This document shows, one piece after another, positions 1-8,473 of a stretch of 24,136 bases of DNA. Positions within the stretch are counted from its first letter, which is position 1. Every line of letters starts with the position of its first letter. The DNA comes from Paulinella micropora (lineage: Eukaryota > Cercozoa > Imbricatea > Euglyphida), in NCBI GenBank assembly GCA_009731375.1, contig BJOX01000159.1, positions 532,016 through 556,151 of the forward strand, read 5' to 3'. A model generated the notes under the pieces. It was not told where the DNA came from, ran no database searches, and worked only from the letters and a program-made list of their open reading frames with translations. Position numbers and translations under genes: made by a program.

Positions 1-110
1 AGTCCCTTCCGTGCAAACATCACGGCTTAGCTGGGCATCGGGTTAATACTTTACCCACAGACTTCCTTGGTTGACGAAATCAGAAGCTCCTTTTTTCTGA
101 CATTAGTCGA

Positions 111-116
111 TATCTC

Positions 117-163
<47 letters not shown>

Positions 164-172
164 GATTATATG

Positions 173-203
<31 letters not shown>

Positions 204-211
204 TTATCTAG
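111..211. repeat. TATC tetranucleotide microsatellite
   Basis: Nearly uninterrupted TATC units with a short break around 162-172. The array ends at an AG that serves as splice acceptor for the exon at 212, so it is probably intronic. Long open frames across it spell only Tyr-Leu-Ser-Ile and are not genes. Positions 1-110 hold non-repetitive sequence with a possible coding stretch at 61-117 after a CACAG acceptor, but I could not fit it into the splice chain. Confidence 0.95.
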
Positions 212-304
212 GTCGACATCTGGGTCATCGTGCAACAGGGAGTACATCTTCGACGAACTCAAAAGCATCGAAAAGTAAATCAGTTTTCTATCTATCTATC
301 TATA

Positions 305-346
<42 letters not shown>

Positions 347-415
347 ACTATCTATCTTATTATCTATCTTACTATCTATCTTACTATCTATCTTACTATC
401 TTACTATCGATCTTA

Positions 416-459
<44 letters not shown>

Positions 460-506
460 ATATCTATATATCTATCTATCTATCTACCTATCTATCTATC
501 TATCTA

Positions 507-548
<42 letters not shown>

Positions 549-876
549 ATCTATCTATCTATCTATCTATCCATCTATCTGCTTGTCTATCTATCTATCT
601 ATCTATCTACATACATACATACATATTTTTATATAGGGAGTCCAACAGCAACAAGATCAATGCGCTGTTCAAGACTTACTTCGAGAAATGCCCCGATGCT
701 TATAAATCCACACCTGGACTGACATCCAGGAGCTGCAGGTCTTAATCTTGCTTCTTAAACTCAAATAACCTCAAAAAACATCAAACCATTTTTTATCAAT
801 GATTATATGTCTCAGGGTGGGCCCAGCAAACCTTATTGCTGAGAAGTGTGGCATGGAGGCAGCGATCTTCAGAGGT

Positions 877-959
<83 letters not shown>

Positions 960-1005
960 TTCTGTGTGTCTCTCTATCCGTCTATCTACCTACCTACCTA
1001 TTTAG

Positions 1006-1062
<57 letters not shown>

Positions 1063-1134
1063 CTCTCTCTTTCGCTCTCTCTCTCTCTCTCTTTCTTTCT
1101 GTCTTTCTTTCTTTCTTTCTATCTTCAGATGTGT

Positions 1135-1169
<35 letters not shown>

Positions 1170-1254
1170 CAGGTGACTGAGATTGGGAGGGTCAGACGAA
1201 GGCGTTTGAGTACGTTTATGGTATACCAGTAACTGACAGGTCAAAATCAATACA

Positions 1255-1285
<31 letters not shown>

Positions 1286-1877
1286 CACATACATACATAC
1301 ATACATAAGTCCCTACCTATATATACCTACCTACCCACCTACCGTCTAGCTAACTGTATATATATTCTGTCTGAGCTGTCTTTTTACGTATGTGATAACT
1401 TAATATCTACCTAGTATTTATTTCTCTCTCTCTCTCTATCTCTATCTCTCTCTCTCTATATATATCTATCTATCTATCTCTCTATCTATCTATCTGTCTA
1501 TCTGTCTATCTGTCTATCTATCTGTCTATCTATCTGTCTATCTATCTATCTATCTATCTATCTATTCTCTATCTATCTATCTATCTACTTGTCTGTATTG
1601 TAGAAAAGCTGGAAAAATTCTGGCTGGTTGGAATGCTAACGAAGCGGCCTTTGCTGTTGGGTTCGAGGACCTTGATTTATTCAATCCACACTCGGCGAAG
1701 TACAACAAAAGATACGATGACACGATGGATAATATCATCACTGCCTTGTTCGGAAATCATGGCGAGCATCTCCATTATCTCGTGCAGCGAGCCTTGACTG
1801 CGCAATGGTTTCGTCATGCCAGCGCCTATCACCGTGCATATGGAGACAACGCCCCTATGTTGGAGCACGTCTTGAAG
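212..1877 (+). CDS. Spliced gene fragment, Crypton-type tyrosine-recombinase-like protein
   Basis: Five exons are inferred: 212-274, 637-738, 816-874, 1182-1239 and 1604-1877. Every intron starts GT and ends AG, and the split codons at all four junctions keep one open frame (AA/G, AG/G, G/AT, AG/A), which is unlikely by chance. The joined product, about 180 residues and open at both ends, contains LTSRSC, a Trp in [23 protein letters not shown] and later ALFGNH. From memory this order resembles the C-terminal half of Crypton/DIRS-like tyrosine-recombinase proteins of protists: R-x2-R region, W, then FEY with the Tyr, then a GR-x-LAGW-like tail. The usual HxxR histidine appears as Arg (RSCR), so the protein may be inactive or domesticated. 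The acceptor at 1180-1181 was chosen over the stronger-looking CTCAG at 1172 because the latter gives an in-frame stop. A donor GT follows at 1878, so further exons lie downstream, perhaps beyond the inserted element. Exon borders are inference; the family call is tentative. Confidence 0.45.
284..612. repeat. TATC microsatellite in an inferred intron
   Basis: Long imperfect TATC array with TTAC-containing variants around 350-415, ending in a short CATA run. It fills most of the inferred intron 275-636. Confidence 0.95.
875..1172. repeat. TC dinucleotide, TATC and CTTT composite microsatellite
   Basis: TC repeats (about 875-960), TATC (about 1006-1040), then CTTT/TC mixtures to a CTCAG at 1168-1172. 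The block fills the inferred intron between exons 816-874 and 1182-1239 and is strongly pyrimidine-rich on the plus strand. Confidence 0.93.
1250..1306. repeat. CATA microsatellite
   Basis: About a dozen CATA units with one interruption near 1283, directly after the inferred donor at 1240, followed by degenerate CTAC runs to about 1345. Confidence 0.9.
1421..1588. repeat. TC and TATC/TGTC microsatellite
   Basis: TC-rich sequence passing into TATC with regular TGTC variants at about 1495-1540. It ends just before the TTGTAG acceptor of the exon at 1604. Confidence 0.92.
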
Positions 1878-1895
1878 GTTTGTATATGTACAAAC

Positions 1896-2006
1896 ATACT
1901 ATCCTTCCTACCTACCTACCTATCTACCTATTTATCTTTATGCCTACCTATCTATCTATCTATCTATCTATATCTAGCTATCTACCTACCTACCTACCTA
2001 TGTACA

Positions 2007-2043
<37 letters not shown>

Positions 2044-2052
2044 GTCTATCTG

Positions 2053-2093
<41 letters not shown>

Positions 2094-2157
2094 GGAATGG
2101 ATGCATATGTCCTCGGATATGCAGCGCTAATAAACCAAATATATCCATTTATCTATC

Positions 2158-2188
<31 letters not shown>

Positions 2189-2381
2189 CTATCTATCTGC
2201 CTATCTATCTATCTATCTATCTACCTATCTATTTAGCTACCTACCTACCTACCTACATACTTACCTACCTACGTATACCTATCTATCTACCCACCTACCT
2301 ACGTATACATATCTATCTACTTACCTACCTACCTACCTACCATAACTACCTCAGTATACTAATATTGCCTATGTACCTATC

Positions 2382-2439
<58 letters not shown>

Positions 2440-2558
2440 CATATCTACCTACCTATCTACCTACCTACCTATCTACCCACCTATCTACCTACCTACCTAC
2501 CCATCTATCTATTTATCAATCTATCAATCTATCAATCAATCAATCAATCTATCAATCA

Positions 2559-2596
<38 letters not shown>

Positions 2597-2810
2597 ATAT
2601 CTATCTATCTATCTATCTATCCATTTATCTATCTATCTACCTACCTAACTACCTACCTATAGCTACCTACCTACCTACTTATCTATCTATGTACCTACCT
2701 ACCTACCTACCTACTTATCTATCTATGTACCTACGTACCTACCTATCTATGTATTTCTATCTATCTACCTACCTACCTACCTACCTACCTACATACCTAT
2801 CTATCTATCC

Positions 2811-2899
<89 letters not shown>

Positions 2900-2969
2900 C
2901 CTATCTATCTACCTACACACCTCTACCTACTAGCCTACATGCTTATCTATCGTCTACGTACCTGGTGAC

Positions 2970-3009
<40 letters not shown>

Positions 3010-3050
3010 ATATCTATACATATATATATATATATATAAATATAAATATA
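1896..3050. repeat. Large TATC/CTAC/CAAT microsatellite block
   Basis: About 1.15 kb of TATC arrays broken by CTAC runs (for example 1905-1925, 2231-2345, 2640-2790), a CAAT segment at about 2516-2560, a TGTC run at about 2845-2860, and a TA-rich end at 3007-3055. One non-repetitive island at 2093-2145 has no convincing exon borders. Open frames here are repeat artefacts. The mobile element begins directly after this block, so the microsatellite or its TA tail is the likely insertion site. Confidence 0.95.
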
Positions 3051-3146
3051 TATATATACATTGCTGAGAATGGCTCTAAACAGCTCTAACGGCTTTAAAA
3101 AAGGGTCGCAGATATACAAATAAACAAAAAACAGACTTAAACGGCC
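3051..3146. other. Left junction of the mobile element, approximate
   Basis: The microsatellite gives way to non-repetitive AT-rich sequence near 3055. The first recognisable element gene ends at 3147. Short imperfect repeats of the form GGCTCTAAA / AGCTCTAAC / GGCTTTAAA lie at 3072-3100. The exact end and any target-site duplication cannot be fixed, because the matching right end is missing. Confidence 0.4.
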
Positions 3147-3941
3147 TCAGGGCTTCATATACCGTGCCCGCGGGGGTACATATACAAAAAAAAAATAGTC
3201 TTCTTTTCTCTTTTCTGCTTTTGACAAAATACGGCCGGACAAAAGTCTGCAAAAATTGGCGGCTCCGGCTCCGGCTCTATCAAAAACATAATTGCTCATT
3301 TCCTTAATTTTCGCCATTTGCTTCCGCTTGCTCTGCTTCTGCTTCTGCTTTTTTTCGTTGCCGTCGTTGCTCGTTCTTTTTTCTTTATTTTGTTGTTGAT
3401 AAAGTTGTAAATTTTCTTTATTTGATTTACGATAATTTCGCTGGTATTGCTTCAATTGTTCTGTATTATCTTTATAATATTGCTTAGTATATTGTGTTCT
3501 TTTTTCTTTATTATCTTCGTGATATTGCTTCTGCCTTTCTAATACTTTTGTTTTATTTTCTTCATAATATCGCCTGTCTCGTTCCGCTATTTTATCTTTA
3601 TTATCTTCGTAATATTCTTTTTTGGTTCTTCCTGCTATACATCGGTTTATGCAGTTTGCTGTGCTTCGTATTGCTTCCCCTTCGTGTTTTCTTAATTGTT
3701 CTCTGTTCTTACATTCTTCAAAAGCTTGTAATAATTCAATATACACATCGCCCGCATCAAATAATTCAAAACAACTCATAGGACCGTATTTTCCCTCCTT
3801 CCATCGTTTATAATTTTTCTTATGCTGTCCTAATCTTTGTGCTAATGTTTGTGTAGTGCTTCCGACATATACTTTATCTATATTCGGGCTTCTTAAAACA
3901 TATGTTTTAGCTTTTGTAAAATCTTGCTGCCGTCGTTCCAT
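3147..3941 (-). CDS. GIY-YIG endonuclease with five 15-residue repeats
   Basis: A 264-aa protein. Residues 13-29 hold the GIY-YIG signature as TYVL ... VYVGST, followed by R36 and a glutamate in the HEGEAI context (E87), which fits the family's Arg and catalytic Glu. Residues 110-184 are five tandem 15-residue units beginning YY or Y and rich in Glu, Lys and Asn, giving a charged helical spacer; a Lys/Gln-rich basic stretch follows. GIY-YIG nucleases cut DNA and are common as homing or mobile-element enzymes in large DNA viruses and virophage-like elements. The start is the first ATG, 37 bases beyond the stop of the recombinase upstream, so the two genes may be expressed together. It is the outermost gene of the left side. 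The copy expected on the right (around 22385-23179 by symmetry) is absent. Confidence 0.85.
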   Translation of the reverse strand: MERRQQDFTKAKTYVLRSPNIDKVYVGSTTQTLAQRLGQHKKNYKRWKEGKYGPMSCFELFDAGDVYIELLQAFEECKNREQLRKHEGEAIRSTANCINRCIAGRTKKEYYEDNKDKIAERDRRYYEENKTKVLERQKQYHEDNKEKRTQYTKQYYKDNTEQLKQYQRNYRKSNKENLQLYQQQNKEKRTSNDGNEKKQKQKQSKRKQMAKIKEMSNYVFDRAGAGAANFCRLLSGRILSKAEKRKEDYFFFVYVPPRARYMKP

Positions 3942-3978
3942 ATTGTTATATGTTGTTATATGTTGTTATGTTTAAATG

Positions 3979-4854
3979 TTATTTCATTTTTTTTTGCTTC
4001 TGCTCTGCTTGTTTGTTATCTCGTGCCTTAACTCGCTCACTTCGTCTTAATATTGGCCCCTCATCATTCTTCTTTCTTTGCTTTATTTGTCCGGCTTCGT
4101 GCGGTTGTTTGCCTTTGGCTATATCATTTATGAATTTTGCTTTTATACTTCCCACCCTCGCATACTCTCTTATTTTTCTGTTGCTTATATTCAGCTTTCT
4201 GTCTTTCATTGCTTTGATAATCGCTAAGGCATCTATCACATTTTGCGGGAGATTTGCGTTCAATCCTTCTAATTTGTCTTCTAAATTGTTTATTTTGTTT
4301 TCTAACTTGTCCAGTGCTTGCCGTGCTTGTGTTTCGGTTGCTATTGCGGGGGTTCGTGCTTTTATGTTAGCATAATTTCTGCTTGCTTCGCTTTCTTCAA
4401 CGTGCCCCAGCACTTTCGATAAAAATACACTTCTGTCCATATTCGCGGGGGCGTATTCCCTGTAAGCTAAAGCGCCATAGACTTTGCGCGCTAAATGAGA
4501 CGTTGCTTTATCGTCGTTGAATAATTCGCGCATTCGCTTTGAAATTCTCGCGTCATATTTGTTGGTCAGTGCTTGATTTGTTTTCTTTTTGTCTTCATCT
4601 GTTAGTGCCTCCCGCACTGCTTCCCACGCTGTCCGCATATCGTTATATGACATATGAATTAAGGGAATTTCAATGTTATTAATTGCACCCTTCTTGTCTT
4701 TGGCTACTTTATCAATAACTATATAGCCCTTTTGCTCTTTTGCTTCTGGTGGTGTGCCCATAATTCTTAAAACTTCAATGAGTCGGCGGCCCGTTGCTAA
4801 TTGAAGCAATATTATAAGGTCTGTCATTTTGCCTGACTTGTTCAACATGTCCAT
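3979..4854 (-). CDS. Tyrosine recombinase catalytic domain, telomere-resolvase (protelomerase)-like
   Basis: A 291-aa frame carrying the catalytic domain. Visible landmarks are the first Arg in ATGRRLIEVL (R23/R24), a basic VAKDKK loop (candidate catalytic Lys), SHLAR (H120, R123), LGH (H151) and Y161 as nucleophile. The block SHLARKVYGALAYREY followed by VLGH and then the Tyr recalls telomere resolvases of the TelK/ResT/TelN type more than ordinary integrases. That sub-family call is from memory and inference; the tyrosine recombinase call is firm. A coiled coil covers about 175-200, then a possible helix-turn-helix around NISNRKIREY and a basic C-terminus. The frame stays open upstream of this ATG to about 4900 (KNYEPATVFK region), overlapping the N-terminal domain at 4877-5239 in another frame. 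One gene of about 420 aa therefore appears split by a single frameshift. Confidence 0.75.
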   Translation of the reverse strand: MDMLNKSGKMTDLIILLQLATGRRLIEVLRIMGTPPEAKEQKGYIVIDKVAKDKKGAINNIEIPLIHMSYNDMRTAWEAVREALTDEDKKKTNQALTNKYDARISKRMRELFNDDKATSHLARKVYGALAYREYAPANMDRSVFLSKVLGHVEESEASRNYANIKARTPAIATETQARQALDKLENKINNLEDKLEGLNANLPQNVIDALAIIKAMKDRKLNISNRKIREYARVGSIKAKFINDIAKGKQPHEAGQIKQRKKNDEGPILRRSERVKARDNKQAEQKQKKMK

Positions 4855-4876
4855 AATCTTGAAAACGGTTGCGGGC

Positions 4877-5239
4877 TCATAATTCTTGATTTCTTTTAAA
4901 TTCGTTTCGCTGTTTAATTTGCGTTGTTGCCTTTTTGGCTCGTTCTTCGTCTGTTAATTTTAGCTCCTTGTTTATATCTGCCTCTTTGGTCGGGTGCTGT
5001 TCTTTGAATGCCTTTCTTAGCCTCGTTAAATAAGCATCTTTCGTATTTACTTTTTCAATATGTTGAAGTGTGTTTAAAGTCCATTGTAAATTCTTTTTTA
5101 AATATGTTTGATTGCCGCCCTTTTGCCGTATAAGGTCAATCAGCAATGTTATAAGGCTTTCAGAATAATTCTTAGTTATAGCCTTAATTTTGCTTATTAG
5201 GTCCTCGGGGTCCTTGTAGTCAATTGTTTTGAAATCCAT
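4877..5239 (-). CDS. N-terminal (core-binding) part of the tyrosine recombinase, frameshifted
   Basis: A 120-aa helical, Lys-rich frame directly upstream of the catalytic domain and overlapping its upstream extension in a different frame. The position suits the core-binding or N-terminal domain of a recombinase or telomere resolvase. It starts at an ATG 43 bases after a TATATATAAG box. The inner part (from 5119) lies in the inverted repeat and is duplicated at 21087-21207. The rest is single copy. No independent domain was recognised, so it is assigned mainly by position and by the frame break. Confidence 0.6.
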   Translation of the reverse strand: MDFKTIDYKDPEDLISKIKAITKNYSESLITLLIDLIRQKGGNQTYLKKNLQWTLNTLQHIEKVNTKDAYLTRLRKAFKEQHPTKEADINKELKLTDEERAKKATTQIKQRNEFKRNQEL

Positions 5240-5452
5240 TTTTTGCCGTTCCTGTTTTCCTCCGTGCTTATATATATGTACTTATATATTTTTTTGTTTA
5301 GAATAAAAATAAATATTTGCCTGTTGTTATATGTGCTTATATATAATGTTCATGTATTTTCTTGTTTAGAATAAAAATAAATATTTGCTTGTATATTATG
5401 TTTAAATATAAAAAAAATTAAATAAATATTTGCTCGTATATCTTCGGCGGGG
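5240..5452 (-). promoter_or_regulatory. AT-rich promoter region of the recombinase gene with tandem repeats
   Basis: Read on the minus strand, this 213-base gap contains three copies of a GCAAATATTTATTT unit, two of them extended by TTATTCTAAACAA, spaced about 45 and 67 bases apart. TATATAAG boxes follow, about 37-70 bases before the recombinase ATG. It is duplicated at 20874-21086. The layout suggests a promoter with repeated upstream sites; the function is inferred. Confidence 0.5.
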
Positions 5453-5812
5453 TTATATGAGGGAGACATCTTTCTCAGTTGTTTCGGCTAATTCTACAAA
5501 TTCGGGGGTGTTTGTGATTTTGATCACGATATACTTCTTTTTGTTCGCCTCGGCTTCTTTCTCGACCGTCTTGAATTCAAAATTATAAAGACCGTTTTCA
5601 ATGAATTTGAAATTATTGACTTTATAAAACTTAATCAACAAATCGCCCGACTGTGCGGTGTATATCGGATTACTTGCTGAACTGTATCTTTGAGATATCA
5701 CTGTTTGGAGCTTTGTCATCAGTTTGAAATCATCTTTTTGAGTTCGCTTAATCTTGAATTTGAGATTTGAATATTTATCAATTTCAAGAAACTGAGCGCG
5801 GGTGAGGTTCAT
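5453..5812 (-). CDS. Unknown 119-aa protein, left-arm copy
   Basis: Identical in predicted sequence to the copy at 20514-20873. It is an intact frame with no stop or shift, unlike most neighbours. Its second half alternates hydrophobic and charged residues in a predicted beta-rich pattern (GDLLIKFYKV, GLYNFEFKTV, KKYIVIKI). That could be a small OB-like or other beta fold, for instance a single-strand DNA-binding protein, but no signature supports it. It lies between the recombinase and the helicase. The ATG is preceded, within a few bases, by the AATCGTTC tandem repeats. Confidence 0.65.
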   Translation of the reverse strand: MNLTRAQFLEIDKYSNLKFKIKRTQKDDFKLMTKLQTVISQRYSSASNPIYTAQSGDLLIKFYKVNNFKFIENGLYNFEFKTVEKEAEANKKKYIVIKITNTPEFVELAETTEKDVSLI

Positions 5813-5848
5813 GGATTGAACGATTGAACGATTGAACGATTAAACGAT
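5813..5848 (-). repeat. Tandem AATCGTTC 8-mers, left copy
   Basis: On the minus strand the sequence runs as AATCGTTT/C units (one variant then three AATCGTTC) ending at the ATG of the 119-aa gene. The mirror copy is at 20478-20513. Clean 8-bp periodicity is visible. It could be a protein-binding array (operator or origin box). Confidence 0.8.
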
Positions 5849-6454
5849 GTCGGGGGCGGGTGTATATTTATACGATTAAAAAAATTATGAAAATATAATA
5901 ATTAATTATGAGATAAAAGCAACAACACGACGCGACGCGGGGTGCCGCATGAATAAAAGCCCTAGCATTCAAACTCTAACAACTCACCCTCCCTAACACC
6001 ACAAACGGGTTAAAATATGCTTATTCATTCCCCTTTATCGTATCCCGTTGTTTTGATAATGATTCACCCGTTCAAATCCTTTCAGCCGTTCAAACCCTTT
6101 CAAATCCTCTCTTTCATCCTCTTTCCCTCCCTTTCATCCTCATTCTACAAACAAACGGGCTAACATATGCACGGGGCTCGGCTTTCCCTTGATATCCCTT
6201 CGTTTTCATTTGCTTCAACTGCTCGCCTCTCAAATCGGCTCCTTTCGTTCGTTTGATACCGATTCATCCGTTCATTTTTCGGGTCTTCAAATCGGCTCCT
6301 TTCGTTCGTTTGATACTGATTCACCCGTTCATTTTTATCCCTTTCCTTATTAGAATAACAAAGCGGGCAGGTAATTTCAGACCCCTAAATTCTGGGCTTT
6401 TTCTTTGTTTTTTCATGCCATCAAAAAAAATAATCAAAATATCACTTATTCATA
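5849..6454. other. Long intergenic region with repeat copies, left arm
   Basis: About 600 bases without a convincing gene; the mirror is 19872-20477. It contains one copy of the roughly 90-base repeat and three copies of the GAACGGGTGAAT repeat (6036-6412), imperfect GGATGAAAG/GGATTTGAAAGG runs on the minus strand, two TTARCCCGTTTGT motifs, and a GC-rich CGCGTCGCGTCG stretch near 5930-5940 inside AT-rich DNA. Confidence 0.6.
6036..6412 (-). repeat. Interspersed repeats, outer cluster, left arm
   Basis: Mirror of 19914-20290: one roughly 90-base unit (ACAAAGAAAAAGCCC to AAAAATGAACGGG) followed by copies of the approximately 45-base unit that starts GAACGGGTGAAT and ends GGAGCCGATTTGA. The same units recur at 9950-10440. 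Confidence 0.85.
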
Positions 6455-6762
6455 TTATATTTCTTTGTAAGGTGTAATCAGCGGCCGATATATTCCTTTG
6501 TAATAAGCCGGCTCTTGTTCGTGAGTTCTGAATCTTTCGGTGTTCAAATCGACGAGTTCGTATTCGTTGCCCGATTTCTTTATCTTGATTCGTATTCGTC
6601 CATTAATGAAGGATTAAAGAAATCAATCATTATCTTCAAATATCTTGGGTCTGTTGCTGGTGTTTTTAATGTCTTCGCCTTTTGTGGATGTTTGCCGAGT
6701 ATCTGGACGAGTTCTTTGGGTTCTTTCTGGGTTTCTAAAAACGATTTAATTCCAGCCATCAT
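6455..6762 (-). CDS. Small unknown protein split by a frameshift, left-arm copy
   Basis: A 60-aa frame (6580-6762) overlaps a second open frame (6455-6589), which carries KIKKSGNEYELVDL and ends GIYRPLITPYKEI. Together they look like one protein of about 100 aa broken by one indel near 6582-6590. The start ATGATG overlaps the stop of the helicase tail (ATGA arrangement), which suggests close coupling with the helicase gene. The same break is in the other arm, at 19564-19871. No family recognised. Confidence 0.5.
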
Positions 6763-6973
6763 ATCATTTTTTTGATTAATTTGTCAGAGTCTAGTGTCTT
6801 GAAATCTAATAAATCGAGCAAACTCAGAAGCTTTTTGTGCTTCTGATATTTTGGGACATAAAGCATTGACCGCACCATCGCCTCGCCCGGTTCTCGTACG
6901 TATATACGTGTTTCGGTTTCCCTCAATCGGTTCTGAGATACTTCTTTTTTAATCTCTCGATCTCTTATTTTTC

Positions 6974-8329
6974 TCAGTCCTTGTTCATATCCTTCGCAGT
7001 ATATCCGGCGGTTTTGAAATATTTGCTGTATCGCGACCGGTGAGTATTCAAAGAAGAATGAAGTCTCATTTTCAATATTGTCGGGTAATCCATAACCTTC
7101 TTCAAATAATATTTTTCTTTTGCGATTAATTCTTCCGGCGATACATCGGCGATATTTCTTCTTTGTCGCTTGTTGATATCCTTCAATTCTTCTGCTGTAA
7201 GATTTGGGGCCTGTGCCTTGTCTTTGGCTTCCTTCTCATCGTTCCGGATTGTAGCATCTTTGAATTCTTGCTTGATTTGCTTTTTTTCAGCCTTTGAGAT
7301 ATCAAGATCTAAATATTCGCATTTGATACCCTCAATGACTTGAAGGTTTATGAAGTCCCGCACAAAGATCTTTTTCTCGTGTGATTGTTTGATTTTAAAA
7401 TCCACGATTATTTCACATACAAACGGGTTTGTTACAAGTTGAATATGGTCGTATTTGTTATATTTGATATTGCCGACGCCCGCAATTTGAATAAGGACTT
7501 GCTCCATTGTTTTATTTGAAATGTGCTTTCGGTTAATCCTGATATAATCAAAGTATTCGGCGGGGTTCTTATAAATTATGTAAGCATTGGACATCTGGAT
7601 TGATACAATGAGCTCGGGGTTTATGGGGTTTCTAACTCGGCCGAGCATTTGTGTCGCAGCGATCGCATTTGCTGACAGATTACAAAACAGACCGATTATT
7701 TGATATATGTAATTTGGAACATAAAATGAAATGCCAGATTGGACGCTCGGCGAGCATATAATCACATCATACTTCAAAAATTCAGTATTAACCGCATCAA
7801 GGACTTTTGCAACGGTCTCAGTTGCGATTGTCTTTGAAGTGATAAGAAGAAGGCGGTCGGGGTTGTCCATATACATTTTAAGCAATGAAGCAAGTGCCCC
7901 GGCTCGTCCCGGTGAGTAATTCGTCGGGATATAAATCTTTTCGCCTTCTTTTATTAATTCAATCATCATATTAATTGTGCCCGTTTCGTTATCCGTAATT
8001 TTACAGGTCCGATTGTTCTCGGTTTTAACTCCATAATATAAGGATATAATCGCATTTTTGAATTCGCGATCAAAAGCAGTTTTTGCAAATTCAATGTTTC
8101 TTATATTTTTAATGTGTTCAATATTGTCGGCTTTGAGGTTCGCATCAAGAAGCATAATCTGCTTAGATCGTTGAATTATCCTTTTGAATTTGTTGAGGTT
8201 GCGGTCCAGGTTGTTTTGTCTTAGAAAGCTTTCTGAATAAAAATGTTCTAGCAGTTGGTGGGCTTCATCAATGATAACAATATCATATATTTCTCGCTCG
8301 CTTCTGTAGATTGAATCCAGTTGAATGGC
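6974..8329 (-). CDS. UL9/OBP-like SF2 helicase, C-terminal half, left-arm copy
   Basis: Same frame as the primase part but separated from it by an in-frame TAA at 8330-8332, shared with the right arm. The open stretch is 451 residues; its first ATG is at 8155, but the DEAH box (8258-8269) lies before that ATG, so the ATG is not the true start. Motifs in order: QLDSIYR, VIIDEAH (motif II), LLDAN, VIICSPSVQSGISF (motif V) and TQMLGRVRN (motif VI), as in herpesvirus origin-binding helicases. The coding sequence appears to continue beyond its stop in another frame for 72 codons (6759-6977), indicating a further frameshift. It is identical in predicted sequence to 17997-19352. Confidence 0.8.
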   Translation of the reverse strand, partial: AIQLDSIYRSEREIYDIVIIDEAHQLLEHFYSESFLRQNNLDRNLNKFKRIIQRSKQIMLLDANLKADNIEHIKNIRNIEFAKTAFDREFKNAIISLYYGVKTENNRTCKITDNETGTINMMIELIKEGEKIYIPTNYSPGRAGALASLLKMYMDNPDRLLLITSKTIATETVAKVLDAVNTEFLKYDVIICSPSVQSGISFYVPNYIYQIIGLFCNLSANAIAATQMLGRVRNPINPELIVSIQMSNAYIIYKNPAEYFDYIRINRKHISNKTMEQVLIQIAGVGNIKYNKYDHIQLVTNPFVCEIIVDFKIKQSHEKKIFVRDFINLQVIEGIKCEYLDLDISKAEKKQIKQEFKDATIRNDEKEAKDKAQAPNLTAEELKDINKRQRRNIADVSPEELIAKEKYYLKKVMDYPTILKMRLHSSLNTHRSRYSKYFKTAGYTAKDMNKD

Positions 8330-8473
8330 TTAACGGTAATGTTTGAAAATTATTGTTCTTGTTTTAATATAAAGATATATTTCAAAACCGAGGCCTTTGA
8401 GTTCTTCAACAAATTTTTTCGCTAAGCTGATCCGGCTTGAAATCAATAACACTGAAATCTTTGGCCCGTCATA

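Noticed and set aside
67-3039. Long open frames of Tyr-Leu-Ser-Ile and Ser-Leu repeats
   Set aside because: They are translations of TATC and TC microsatellites in all frames, not genes.
3160-3182. CCCGCGGG palindrome near the left end as a telomere-resolution site
   Set aside because: Only 8 bp are perfectly symmetrical and it lies within the GIY-YIG coding frame; known resolution sites are much longer.
3494-4375. Hydrophobic Leu/Phe-rich plus-strand frames resembling membrane proteins
   Set aside because: They are antisense shadows of Lys/Glu-rich genes (GIY-YIG repeats and recombinase tail).
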